DNA of 42,880 nt from Flavobacterium phragmitis (GCF_900112575.1 NZ_FOMH01000015.1:94092-136971); one strand, 5' to 3'. Shown: positions 34,301 to 42,820, numbered from the stretch's first letter. Notes: generated by a model not told the origin, from the letters alone. Program-made: numbers and translations.

Positions 34301-34528
34301 TGCCACTAAGGCGCTAAGGCACAAAGTTTTTTTTCTACCATTAAGGTATTAAGTTCATAAAGCTAAGCCTTTAATTATCCTTTTTTCTTTAGGTTTAAGT
34401 CCATAAAGTCACGCCTTAATTTCCCTTTTATCATAACGATTGAGTTCAAAGTTTTGCTTAATTTTCTTAATACCTTAATGGTAGAAAAACTCTAAAGAAA
34501 ACCTTTGGGCCTTAGCGCCTTTGTGGCA
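34301..34528. repeat. Large inverted repeat between the SDR and uxuA genes
   Basis: The outer arms TGCCACTAAGGCGCTAAGGC (34301) and GCCTTAGCGCCTTTGTGGCA (to 34528) pair. Inner arms CTACCATTAAGGTATTAAG and CTTAATACCTTAATGGTAG also pair. The ~230-base element fills nearly all of the gap. Confidence 0.9.
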
Positions 34529-34537
34529 TTTTCACAA

Positions 34538-35275
34538 TTAAAAACCAATACTATTTCCGCCATCAACTGGTAAAACTGTACCCGTAGTATATTTTGATTC
34601 ACTCAAAGCGAAATAATAAACCGCATCTGCAATATCTGAAGGTTCTCCTAAATACCCCATTGGCGTTCTTCCTAATACTTTATTTTTTCTTTCCGGATCG
34701 TTGTCAAGTGCTGTTGACGACATTTTAGTTTTAATGAATCCCGGAGCAATGCAATTGGCACGAATACCAAACTGAGCCAATTCAACTGCCATAGCACGCG
34801 TCATCGCTTCGATAGCCCCTTTGCTTGACGAATATGCAATAACTTTTGGGATTCCGTATTGCGATGCCATCGAACTAATATTGATAATACTTCCACCTCC
34901 GTTTTCTTTCATGTTTTTAATGACTTCTCTGCTTACGGCGAAAACGCTCAATAAATTGGTATGAATTATCGAAAGGAAATCTTCATCGGTTACATCAGGA
35001 ATTTCTTTTTTCATATTGATTCCGGCATTGTTAACCAAAATATCTACTGGCCCATTCTTCGTAATACTTGCGATCATTTCGGGAATTCCGGCTAGATTAT
35101 TTAGATCAAAGATTACAGGAACAGCATTTTCACCAATTTCTTTACAGGCTTCTTCTGTTTTTTCTTTTGATCTTCCAATTATATACGTTGTGATTCCGTT
35201 GTCACAAAGTTTTTTTGCCGTTGCAAAACCTAATCCCGAATTTCCTCCGGTTACAATTGCCGTTTTCTTGCTCAT
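34538..35275 (-). CDS. SDR-family oxidoreductase, probable fructuronate reductase
   Basis: This is a short-chain dehydrogenase. I choose the ATG at 35275 (MSKKTAIVTGG, 245 aa); the frame is open to 35365, but the extra 30 residues are non-homologous-looking and run into a repeat. The cofactor motif is TGGNSGLG near the N-terminus, with NNAG later, the catalytic Ser in ISSMAS, and YSSSK. Next to uxuA and GH67 the likely reaction is fructuronate to mannonate, replacing the larger UxuB. This is inferred from context; other sugar-acid or polyol substrates are possible. Confidence 0.85.
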   Translation of the reverse strand: MSKKTAIVTGGNSGLGFATAKKLCDNGITTYIIGRSKEKTEEACKEIGENAVPVIFDLNNLAGIPEMIASITKNGPVDILVNNAGINMKKEIPDVTDEDFLSIIHTNLLSVFAVSREVIKNMKENGGGSIINISSMASQYGIPKVIAYSSSKGAIEAMTRAMAVELAQFGIRANCIAPGFIKTKMSSTALDNDPERKNKVLGRTPMGYLGEPSDIADAVYYFALSESKYTTGTVLPVDGGNSIGF

Positions 35276-35304
35276 AATTTTTATACTATATTTTTTAGGA
35301 CGCG

Positions 35305-35418
35305 GATGACGCGGATTCGCTATCGCGAAGACACGGAAAAAAACGGATTTTTGAATAAAAATCATAAATAAAAAATCCGTGTAAATCAGCGTTTTCGCGA
35401 TAGCGAATCTGCGTCATC
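35305..35418. repeat. Inverted repeat between GH67 and the SDR gene
   Basis: The arms GATGACGCGGATTCGCTATC and GATAGCGAATCTGCGTCATC pair almost fully, with CGCGAA/TTCGCG at their inner ends. A second pair, ACGGATTTTT and AAAAATCCGT, lies inside. It fills most of the gap. Confidence 0.9.
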
Positions 35419-35441
35419 TGTGTTACAATTATCCAATTTAT

Positions 35442-37595
35442 TTATCCATTTCCCGGTGCAAAAGGAAATTTTAATGATTTAAAATACTCTAATGTCTGTG
35501 TTGGCTTTTCTACTCTTTCAGGAAGTTCTTTTCCTGAAAATTGCTGAAAATATAACAAACAGGCATCACGCCACCATTTTGCTTCTTTATGCTGAATTTC
35601 TAATAACATTTTCACTTCATTAAAACGTTCGCTGTCCACATATTTTTCAGCTTTGTTCCAAACGTTTTGCATTTCTCTAACCTGATTTACACCTTCCTGA
35701 TATTTTAGTGCCAGACCATTCCAAAGCGTTTGTCCATTTTTCAGTTTATAATCCCATGAAACGTGATGAAACCATAAAAGATCTTTTTCCGGACAAGTTT
35801 CTAAATTATCAAAAAGATTTGCGACTTCTGGTGCGTATTGCGAAACGGCATTTGTACCTGATTTTGATCTATCGAAACCAATTCCGTTTTTGTCTGCTTT
35901 ATGATAATAGGTCGGATTCCATTCTGGTCTTGATAAATTGGAAACCCACGGTCCTGGACCGTAATGATGCCCCGTATCCATAATATGATGCAAACCCAGT
36001 GGCGTCATATAATTGACAACGGCTTCACGCGATTCTATCATCATATCCTTAACTGGTTTAATGAAATTTTCATCGTTAGAAAAAGTGCTTCTTAACCATT
36101 CCTCTGCAATAACTTCAGAATCTAAATATGGATTCCAAGCCAGTCTTCCAAAACCATACCAATTGGCTTGTGCAAACGGATGTCCTGTCCAATTTAAATC
36201 GTTCCCAATATTGGCAACGCCGGCAATTCCCGTTAGTTTATTTTGGTATAAAGTGCCGTCAACGACTTTGGCAACTGTCGAACCTTTTCCTTTTTGATAC
36301 GTATCTGATTCCAGAACTTCCTGAAACAATTTAGGCAGAAAAACCAAATGTGTACTAAAACCCAAATATTCCTGCGTAATTTGAAATTCCATCATTAAAG
36401 GTGTTTTTGGCATCGCTCCAAATAATGGGTGAAATGGTTCTCTTGGCTGAAAATCAATCGCCCCGTTTTTTACCTGAACAATTACATTTTCTTTGAATTT
36501 TCCATCATATGGCTGAAATTCGGTATAAGCTTGTTTCGCGCGATCATTGGCATCATGTTCAGAATACACAAAAGCCCTCCACATAACTACTCCGCCAAAA
36601 GGTGCAACGGCATCAGCCAGCATATTGGCTCCATCAACGTGATTTCTGCCATAATTTTGTGGTCCTGGCTGACCTTCTGAATTGGCTTTTACCAAAAATC
36701 CTCCAAAATCTGGAATTCGTTTATAAATTTCTGCCGACTTATTTTTCCACCAATTCATCACTTCAGGATCTTTTGGATCGGCTGTTTTTAGGCTTCCAAT
36801 TTCAATTGGTGCCGAAAACCTTGCCGTTAAGTAGACTTTTATTCCGTAAGGTCTGAAAACATTGGCTAAGGCTTCAACTTTTTCTAAATATTGTGGAGTC
36901 AGAATTAAGGCGTTTGCATTTACATTTGTTAAAACCGTTCCGTTAATTCCAATTGAGGCATTCGTTCTGGCGTAATCAATATATCGTTGATCAATAAAAT
37001 CAGGCAATTTCTGCCAGTTCCAAAGAGAAAATCCTGCGTAACCACGTTCTACCGTTCTGTCAAGATTGTCCCAATGGTTTAAGATTCTGATATTGGTTTT
37101 AGGAGAATCAGCAATATTTAAATTTTTAACTGATTTATTGGTTTGCAATATTCTCAGGAAATGAAAAACTCCATATAAAACAGCAACATCATTCTTTCCG
37201 GTAATAACAATTTGTTTTTTATTTTTAATGGAAATAGATTTTATGATAAAACCTTCATTATTTATTTTATCAAAATCAGACTGCAGTTCATTTTTAATTT
37301 CTGCATTTAAATTTGACTGTGAACCTACAATAATATTGTACTCTCCTTTTACTTCTGATTTAATTTCTGGAATATTTCCCAACATATCCGAGAATCCTGT
37401 TTTGAGTTCTTTTTCAGCAATTCTAATGGTTTCTGAATTTCCCAAAACGACAATGCCTTTAAGATTGCTTTTGTATTGCGAAGCTACTGTTGGATTAGTA
37501 ACCGTATTATATTGAAGCCACAATTTATAATCCTTTTGCGCCGAAGCCGAAAAGGAAATCAGAAGAAACAGGAAAACAAATCTTAATGAGGTCAT
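35442..37595 (-). CDS. aguA: GH67 alpha-glucuronidase
   Basis: This is a 717-aa GH67 enzyme with a signal peptide (~1-20, ending SASAQ), so it is periplasmic. It removes (4-O-methyl-)glucuronic acid from glucuronoxylan oligosaccharides. Catalytic residues by spacing to known members are E307 in KANSEGQPGP, D381 in NGAIDFQP and E409 in QITQEYLG. Other family segments are ILNHWDNLDRTVERGYAG and the late GLHHIMDTGHHYGPGPW. It is the first gene of the SDR-uxuA-GH10 operon, and a LacI-type operator lies 120 bases upstream. Confidence 0.96.
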   Translation of the reverse strand: MTSLRFVFLFLLISFSASAQKDYKLWLQYNTVTNPTVASQYKSNLKGIVVLGNSETIRIAEKELKTGFSDMLGNIPEIKSEVKGEYNIIVGSQSNLNAEIKNELQSDFDKINNEGFIIKSISIKNKKQIVITGKNDVAVLYGVFHFLRILQTNKSVKNLNIADSPKTNIRILNHWDNLDRTVERGYAGFSLWNWQKLPDFIDQRYIDYARTNASIGINGTVLTNVNANALILTPQYLEKVEALANVFRPYGIKVYLTARFSAPIEIGSLKTADPKDPEVMNWWKNKSAEIYKRIPDFGGFLVKANSEGQPGPQNYGRNHVDGANMLADAVAPFGGVVMWRAFVYSEHDANDRAKQAYTEFQPYDGKFKENVIVQVKNGAIDFQPREPFHPLFGAMPKTPLMMEFQITQEYLGFSTHLVFLPKLFQEVLESDTYQKGKGSTVAKVVDGTLYQNKLTGIAGVANIGNDLNWTGHPFAQANWYGFGRLAWNPYLDSEVIAEEWLRSTFSNDENFIKPVKDMMIESREAVVNYMTPLGLHHIMDTGHHYGPGPWVSNLSRPEWNPTYYHKADKNGIGFDRSKSGTNAVSQYAPEVANLFDNLETCPEKDLLWFHHVSWDYKLKNGQTLWNGLALKYQEGVNQVREMQNVWNKAEKYVDSERFNEVKMLLEIQHKEAKWWRDACLLYFQQFSGKELPERVEKPTQTLEYFKSLKFPFAPGNG

Positions 37596-37713
37596 TAGTT
37601 TACATTTATTTTATAAAAAATCTTTCGAAAAGAATCAGCATTTTATTTCCAATTAAAAGTATTTGATAAAATTTTAATTCAAAAAATACATTATATTAAA
37701 TAAAACAACAATT

Positions 37714-37725
37714 GCAATCGGTTGC
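37714..37725. promoter_or_regulatory. LacI-type operator 3, upstream of GH67
   Basis: GCAATCGGTTGC is a near-palindrome with central CG and fits the LacI-family GCAANCGNTTGC pattern best of the three sites. With flanks, all three share RCAATCGGTTGYGT. Confidence 0.7.
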
Positions 37726-37800
37726 GTAAAAATATAGGATTGTTGTTTAAGAAAAAAATTTTGACTGTCTTTTTTTCGAAAAAATTATTTCTATAACAAA

Positions 37801-37837
37801 TTAAAGCAGGATAATTATAAAAACTATCCTGCTTTAA
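37801..37837 (-). terminator. Terminator-like hairpin after the PEBP-like gene
   Basis: TTAAAGCAGGATA (37801-37813) and TATCCTGCTTTAA (37825-37837) are perfect 13-base arms. The T-run after it on the minus strand is interrupted, so strength is uncertain. Confidence 0.6.
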
Positions 37838-37871
37838 CGGGGTTGGGTTTAAGGCTTGAACCCTAAAATTA

Positions 37872-38414
37872 TTATCGTTTGTAATAAGCTATAATACTGG
37901 CTTTTGCTAAAGTCTGATTCCAAAGATTAAAGCCAACTACAGCAGGATTTGTATTTTCATCAGTTCCCAGTTTATCAGTTTTTAAAGCATAAACTGTAAT
38001 AATGTATTGATGGTATCCGTGACCAACTGGCGGACAAGGGCCTCCAAATCCTTTGATTCCATAATCGGTTACACTTTGGATTGCACCTTTTGGAACCAGA
38101 TTTTTTGTTCCTGCATTGGTAACCAACTCGCTTACATTTGCCGGAATATCCACTACAACCCAATGCCAGAATCCGCTTCCTGTAGGCGCATCAGGATCGT
38201 ACATCGTTACGGCAAAACTCTTAGTTCCTTCCGGAGCGTTTTTCCATAATAATTGTGGAGACTGGTTTTCCCCCGAACATCCAAATCCGTTGAATTCCTG
38301 AATTTTAGTCGTTTCTCCTCCTAAATCTTTACTGGTTAAGGTAAATGTTTTCTGCGCAAAAATCGATGTTGAAAAAATGGCTGATATCGCCAAAATCATA
38401 CTTAGCTTTTTCAT
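37872..38414 (-). CDS. YbhB/YbcL-type PEBP (Raf kinase inhibitor-like) protein, periplasmic
   Basis: This is a 180-aa phosphatidylethanolamine-binding-protein-like protein with a signal peptide (~1-20, ending SIFAQ). The ligand-pocket motif DPDAPTGSGFWHW and the GGPCPPVGHGYHQY segment with its two histidines are the family marks. The bacterial role is unknown; a small anionic ligand is usually found in the pocket. An AraC regulator is encoded just upstream in the same direction and may control it. Confidence 0.93.
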   Translation of the reverse strand: MKKLSMILAISAIFSTSIFAQKTFTLTSKDLGGETTKIQEFNGFGCSGENQSPQLLWKNAPEGTKSFAVTMYDPDAPTGSGFWHWVVVDIPANVSELVTNAGTKNLVPKGAIQSVTDYGIKGFGGPCPPVGHGYHQYIITVYALKTDKLGTDENTNPAVVGFNLWNQTLAKASIIAYYKR

Positions 38415-38437
38415 TTTATCTGTTTTAAAATTTTAAG

Positions 38438-38445
38438 CAAAGTTA
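38438..38445 (-). promoter_or_regulatory. -7 element (TAACTTTG) for the PEBP-like gene
   Basis: TAACTTTG on the minus strand matches TANNTTTG and ends 23 bases before the start codon. No TTG is seen at 17-23 bases upstream, which would fit activation by the adjacent AraC-type regulator. Confidence 0.5.
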
Positions 38446-38500
38446 GATTTGGAACAGCTGAATCATTTTAGGTAAAAGATCAAAAACTGTTGCTAAAAGC

Positions 38501-39337
38501 TCAAACTTTTTTGTGTTCTCTTGGCGTAACGCCATATTTGAGTTTATAGGCTTGGCTAAAACTCGAAAGGTTTTCGTAACCGGCTTCAAAATATACTTCA
38601 GAAGGGCTTTTCTCCTGACTTAACAAGTAATGCGCATGTTCCAATCGTTTGTTCTGAAACCATTTCATTGGTGATGCCGAATAGTATTTTTCGAATTCCC
38701 TCTTAAAAGTCGACACGCTCATATTGCACAAAAATGCGAGTTCTTTTACAGTCAACTTATCGAGATGACTGTTTTCTATAGTACGAATGAATTTCTGAGC
38801 CGTTTGATTGTTGTTAGTAATTAATGAATATAAAAAATCGGTTCCATATTGAGAAGTCAGATAAAGCATTACTTCTTCAAACTTAACTTCCAATAATTTT
38901 ATCTGAACCGTTTTTGAAAGTTTAGCAATATCGGCTAAACTCTCTACAAAACGTTTTAAAAAATCATCATAACCAAAATCATAAACCGATTTAGGTTCAA
39001 TCAATTCTGATTTTTCTGATTCCATTTTTCTAATGAAATTATGAACTATTTCATTAGAGAAAAACAAAAGAATGCTTTTATAATTCGACGTTTCTGAAAT
39101 TCTTTTTTCGGTCATCAGACAATTTCCGGAACGCATTATGATGAATTTAGAACGATCAATCGATAACGCTACATTATTAAAAATAACTTCTTTGGTACCT
39201 TCAATTAAAAAACTAATGATATTTTGATTGAGAATAATCTGCTGTTTAGAAACATCTTTAGAACTGCTGTACTCCACAACATGCACTGGCTGTGATATTT
39301 CTAAATTCATTTCGTCTGGAAGTGTAATGGTTTTCAT
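38501..39337 (-). CDS. AraC-family transcriptional regulator
   Basis: This is a 278-aa AraC/XylS regulator. Residues ~1-165 form an N-terminal ligand or dimerisation region of the cupin-like kind seen in Bacteroidota. Residues ~180-278 form the double helix-turn-helix: LTVKELAFLCNMSVSTFKREFEKYY, then SPSEVYFEAGYENLSSFSQAYKLKYGVTPREHK. The neighbouring PEBP-like gene is the likeliest target. Confidence 0.92.
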   Translation of the reverse strand: MKTITLPDEMNLEISQPVHVVEYSSSKDVSKQQIILNQNIISFLIEGTKEVIFNNVALSIDRSKFIIMRSGNCLMTEKRISETSNYKSILLFFSNEIVHNFIRKMESEKSELIEPKSVYDFGYDDFLKRFVESLADIAKLSKTVQIKLLEVKFEEVMLYLTSQYGTDFLYSLITNNNQTAQKFIRTIENSHLDKLTVKELAFLCNMSVSTFKREFEKYYSASPMKWFQNKRLEHAHYLLSQEKSPSEVYFEAGYENLSSFSQAYKLKYGVTPREHKKV

Positions 39338-39417
39338 TCCAAAAAATAATATAAACGGTGATGGCTTATTCAGCTATAAATAAACTAATAAGCCCTAAAT
39401 TCAAAATTGAGTCTGAT

Positions 39418-40446
39418 TTATTTTCCCGAAGATTCTCTTGCCAATACTTCTGTATTTAAGAAGGTAATTTCTTTGGCATCATCACTCTTAGAAGACTTTA
39501 GATTTTTGATAATAATTTCTGCAGAAGCTTTTCCCATTTTTTCAGCAGGATGCGTTATAGTCGATAAATTAGGATCTATAATCTGCGAAATCGGGTCGTT
39601 GTTAAAACCAATTACTTTAAATTCTTCAGGAACTTTGATCCCTCTCTTTTTAGCAGTCTGAATAGCACTTACGGCTAAAATATCTCCTGGAGCAAACAAT
39701 CCGTCAGGAATTGGATTTAAGTCAAATAAGGCATTGCTGGCTTTCACACCGTCTTCGTAAGTAACAGAATTTAGATTGATAATCAATTCTTCTTCCACTT
39801 CGATATTATGATCTTTTAAGGCTTCAATATAACCTCTTTTTCTTTCGTTATATAAATTTCCTAATTCTGAGCCGGCTGTTAAATGCGCAATACGAATACA
39901 ACCCTGTTCAATAAGGTGCTTGGTTGCTTTGTAACCTGCAGAATAATTATCAATAACCACTCTAAAAGTATTGTAATCTTTCGGAACCCTGTCGACAAAA
40001 ACTAACGGAATATTATTGTTGGAAAACTGATGGAAATGCGCCGTATTTCTGGTTTCCATTGCCAAAGAGCAAATAACACCACTCACGCGATTGCTGTACA
40101 AAGATTTCGCCATATTGACTTCTTCTTCATACGAGTCATGCGACTGCATAATGATTACCGTATAATCCGATTTTTGGGCAGTAATTTCAATTCCACTGAT
40201 TAATGAAGATAAGAAAGGCTGCGTAACAGTGGGGATTAAAACACCAATTGTTCGGGTTTTGTTCCCACGTAAACCTGCTGCTAAAGTGTTGGGAACAAAT
40301 CCCATTTCTTCAGCGGTTTTTTTCACTTTCTTAATCGTTTTGTCACTTATGGTATGATGATCTTTTAAAGCTCGTGAAATGGTAGATGTCGCCAGATTCA
40401 GTCTTTCGGCGATATCATATATCGTTACATGTTTATTTTCTTCCAT
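39418..40446 (-). CDS. LacI-family transcriptional regulator
   Basis: This is a 342-aa LacI/GalR regulator. The N-terminal helix-turn-helix is VTIYDIAERLNLATSTISRAL, followed by the hinge helix NTLAAGLRG, whose leucine would insert at the central CG of an operator. A periplasmic-binding sugar-sensing domain follows from ~64 (TIGVLIPTVTQPF). It is the only LacI protein in the window. Three LacI-type sites (29098, 31801, 37714) lie ahead of the xylan and xylose operons, so I infer it represses them until a xylan- or uronate-derived inducer binds. Confidence 0.93.
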   Translation of the reverse strand: MEENKHVTIYDIAERLNLATSTISRALKDHHTISDKTIKKVKKTAEEMGFVPNTLAAGLRGNKTRTIGVLIPTVTQPFLSSLISGIEITAQKSDYTVIIMQSHDSYEEEVNMAKSLYSNRVSGVICSLAMETRNTAHFHQFSNNNIPLVFVDRVPKDYNTFRVVIDNYSAGYKATKHLIEQGCIRIAHLTAGSELGNLYNERKRGYIEALKDHNIEVEEELIINLNSVTYEDGVKASNALFDLNPIPDGLFAPGDILAVSAIQTAKKRGIKVPEEFKVIGFNNDPISQIIDPNLSTITHPAEKMGKASAEIIIKNLKSSKSDDAKEITFLNTEVLARESSGK

Positions 40447-40531
40447 GAAATAAAAAATAAAGATGTAAATATAAACTATTTTCTCTCAAGATGTTCTCTT
40501 GTAAGATCTCGTCAAAAACAAAATATACTAT

Positions 40532-40978
40532 CTAATTCTTGACATTATACTTTTTATCTTTTAGAATTTTACCATCTTTGGTAAATTCCAGATCAATTTT
40601 ATTAGTCAAATCAACATCCAAATCTTTGTGTCCATAGTCAATGTGCGTTATTTTTTCGTTCGGATGATTTTTGGCAACATAAGCTTTGATATTATCAGGT
40701 ATAAAATCAGTTGGAATTGGATTATCACCGCCGTCCACTTCGCGGTATGAACCATCTTTCCAGAACTCTACTTCTGTTCCGTCTTTTAGTTTCACTTCAT
40801 AGCCCTTTTCTCCGTGTTCAGGATCTTTCTGAGCTTTCTCTACTGAAGTATGACTAAAATGTTTCTTTAAAAATTCCTGTGCCGGTTTTGGCAATTCTGT
40901 TACTTCAATTTTCTTCTGTGCGCTGGCCGAAATTGTCAGGATTAACAAGGCAACGGCTAAAAATATCTTCATTTTCAT
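40532..40978 (-). CDS. PepSY-like secreted protein (PF11396-type)
   Basis: This is a 148-aa protein with a signal peptide (~1-20, ending SASAQ). Two PepSY-like repeats are visible: LPKPAQEFLKKHF...EVKLKDGTEVEFWKDG and IPDNIKAYVAKNHP...VDLTNKIDLEFTKDGK. Proteins of this putative beta-lactamase-inhibitor-like PepSY family are common in Bacteroidota and unexplained. It is divergent from the hydrolase lipoprotein gene at 41159. Confidence 0.88.
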   Translation of the reverse strand: MKMKIFLAVALLILTISASAQKKIEVTELPKPAQEFLKKHFSHTSVEKAQKDPEHGEKGYEVKLKDGTEVEFWKDGSYREVDGGDNPIPTDFIPDNIKAYVAKNHPNEKITHIDYGHKDLDVDLTNKIDLEFTKDGKILKDKKYNVKN

Positions 40979-41158
40979 AATTCATTTCTTTAAGGTATAG
41001 TATTACTAATTTACCATTTCAAAAAATGCATTCAAATTAATTTAAGAAACATTTAGTGTTTCAAAAACATCACAAATAATCAATCCACAAACAATTAAAT
41101 TAATATTTCATATGTAACTATAATTCGTAAATTAGTAGAAAACCTTAAACCTAAACCT

Positions 41159-42175
41159 ATGCGTACAATTATTGCACTCTCAGCTTTTCTTCTTTTAACC
41201 TCTTGTAAAAATGAAAGCAATACCAATATTTTATCAGATTATTTTACTTATGGAAAAGATAAAGTAGAAACAGCCGGAGTAAAAATGATTCCAATAAAAA
41301 CACCTGTTGGCGAATTTAAAGTCTGGACAAAACGTTTTGGAAATAATCCGAAAATCAAAGTTTTACTCTTACATGGAGGCCCTGCAATGACGCATGAATA
41401 CATGGAATGCTTTGAAACCTTTTTTCAACGTGAAGGATTCGAATTTTACGAATATGACCAATTAGGTTCTTATTATAGTGATCAACCGAAAGACAGCAGC
41501 CTATGGACAATTGACCGTTTCGTTGATGAGGTTGAGCAAGTCAGAAAAGCCATTAATGCTGATAAAGACAATTTCTATGTTTTAGGTAATTCATGGGGCG
41601 GAATTCTGGCAATGGAATATGCTCTAAAATATCAGCAAAATATGAAAGGATTATTGGTAGCAAATATGATGGCAAGTGCACCAGAATATGGAAAATATGC
41701 TGATGAGGTATTAGCCAAGCAAATGAAACCGGAAGTTCTTAAAGAAATACGAGATTTAGAAACGAAAAAAGACTTCAGCAATCCAAGATATATGGAATTA
41801 CTAATTCCAAATTTCTATAAAGAGCATTTATGCCGTTTAGAAGAATGGCCAGACGGTTTAAATAGAGCCAGCAAACATGCAAACGGAGAAGTTTACACTC
41901 TAATGCAAGGTCCAAGCGAATTCGGAATCAGTGGAAGATTAGCCAAATGGGACATCAAAAACAGACTGCATGAAATCACAATTCCAACGCTAATGATTGG
42001 TGCCAAATACGATACAATGGATCCAAAAGCAATGGAAGAACAAAGCAAATTAGTCAAAAAAGGAAGGTATTTATACTGCCCAAATGGAAGTCATTTAGCC
42101 ATGTGGGACGACCAAAAAGTATTTATGAATGGAGTAATTAAATTCATTAATGATGTTGATGACAAAAAAATCTAA
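41159..42175 (+). CDS. Proline iminopeptidase-like alpha/beta hydrolase lipoprotein (S33)
   Basis: This is a 338-aa alpha/beta hydrolase with lipobox Cys16 (LLLTSC). Family S33 features are HGGPAMTHEY (oxyanion hole), YDQLGSYYSDQP, the nucleophile elbow GNSWGG (S145), and Asp285 (YDTMD) and His312 (GSHLAMW) as the rest of the triad. It probably releases N-terminal proline from peptides outside the cytoplasm, though other small amide or ester substrates are possible. Confidence 0.9.
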   Translation: MRTIIALSAFLLLTSCKNESNTNILSDYFTYGKDKVETAGVKMIPIKTPVGEFKVWTKRFGNNPKIKVLLLHGGPAMTHEYMECFETFFQREGFEFYEYDQLGSYYSDQPKDSSLWTIDRFVDEVEQVRKAINADKDNFYVLGNSWGGILAMEYALKYQQNMKGLLVANMMASAPEYGKYADEVLAKQMKPEVLKEIRDLETKKDFSNPRYMELLIPNFYKEHLCRLEEWPDGLNRASKHANGEVYTLMQGPSEFGISGRLAKWDIKNRLHEITIPTLMIGAKYDTMDPKAMEEQSKLVKKGRYLYCPNGSHLAMWDDQKVFMNGVIKFINDVDDKKI

Positions 42176-42239
42176 AACGAATAAAAACACAAATACCTGA
42201 CTTACAACACATAAGTATTTAACAAATAAGAATATTTAT

Positions 42240-42353
42240 GGCGTTTCCCTCCGGGCCGGCTGTGCGCTGTATTCCCGATTAACAAAAACTAGGACTAAAA
42301 AAGCCTTGTTTTTCTAAATCGGGAGATGCCGCTTCCACCCCTAAAGCACCCGG
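42240..42353. repeat. GC-rich dispersed repeat with internal hairpin
   Basis: It begins GGCGTTTCCCTCCGGGCCGG, like the element at 28772, and ends near CCCGGA. Inside, TCCCGATT and AATCGGGA pair across an A/T-rich stretch that also pairs in part (AACAAAAA/TTTTTCT). Confidence 0.6.
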
Positions 42354-42502
42354 ACCTGAAAGAACTTTCTGATTTTACGCATACAAAAATCTACATTTCA
42401 ACATAGGAAGCCAACACAGACAGCCTCTGGGTTCTTTTTCAGCGTCAGGTATAAAAAAATCCCTTCGCTCTCTGCGTAAAAACCCAAAAGTCTATAAAAC
42501 AA

Positions 42503-42532
42503 AAAACCCTGCTTCGTTAGAAACAGGGTTTT
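42503..42532 (-). terminator. rRNA operon terminator
   Basis: AAAACCCTG (42503-42511) and CAGGGTTTT (42524-42532) pair, and on the minus strand a T-run follows. It lies 8 bases after the 5S 3' end. Confidence 0.85.
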
Positions 42533-42539
42533 CAAAAGA

Positions 42540-42648
42540 AAGGCGACGACATACTCTCCCACAAAACTGCAGTACCATCTGCGCAGGCGGGCTTAACTTC
42601 TCTGTTCGGGATGGGAAGAGGTGAGCCCCGCCGCAATAACCACCTTAA
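42540..42648 (-). rRNA. rrf: 5S ribosomal RNA
   Basis: On the minus strand it reads TTAAGGTGGTTATTGCGGCG, then the conserved CCCATCCCGAACAGAGAAGT loop, and ends in GTATGTCGTCGCC. The ends pair (AAGG/CCTT), and the length of ~109 fits. The exact ends may be off by a few bases. Confidence 0.95.
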
Positions 42649-42793
42649 GGTTTTCAGTTAATGGTTTGCAGTTTACAGTTTGTAGTTTTTCAACTCATAA
42701 CTCATAACAAACAACCTTTAACTTTCCGCGTGCGGACAATATCTTAACATACTGGGATAAAGAAATGCAATAGTTTTATTTAGAAAGTTTCCT

Positions 42794-42820
42794 CCCTCCC
42801 TGGTCTGGGACCAGGGAGGG
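42794..42820 (-). other. Perfect GC-rich hairpin in the 23S-5S spacer
   Basis: CCCTCCCTGGTC (42794-42805) and GACCAGGGAGGG (42809-42820) form a 12-bp stem with a 3-base loop, a few bases after the 23S end. It is probably a processing or maturation structure. Confidence 0.75.

Larger units (their letters stand above)
37596..37871. other. GH67 upstream region and the end of the PEBP gene
   Basis: It contains the GH67 leader, operator 3 (37714-37725) and a terminator-like hairpin (37801-37837). No gene is seen. Confidence 0.6.
42176..42539. other. Gap between the hydrolase gene and the rRNA operon
   Basis: It holds a dispersed repeat (42240-42353) and the rRNA terminator (42503-42532). No gene is seen. 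Confidence 0.65.

Noticed and set aside
39363..39394. Terminator between the LacI and AraC genes
   Set aside because: GGCTTATT/AATAAGCC arms pair, but the stem is short and AT-rich with no T-run on the minus strand, so it is too weak to call.
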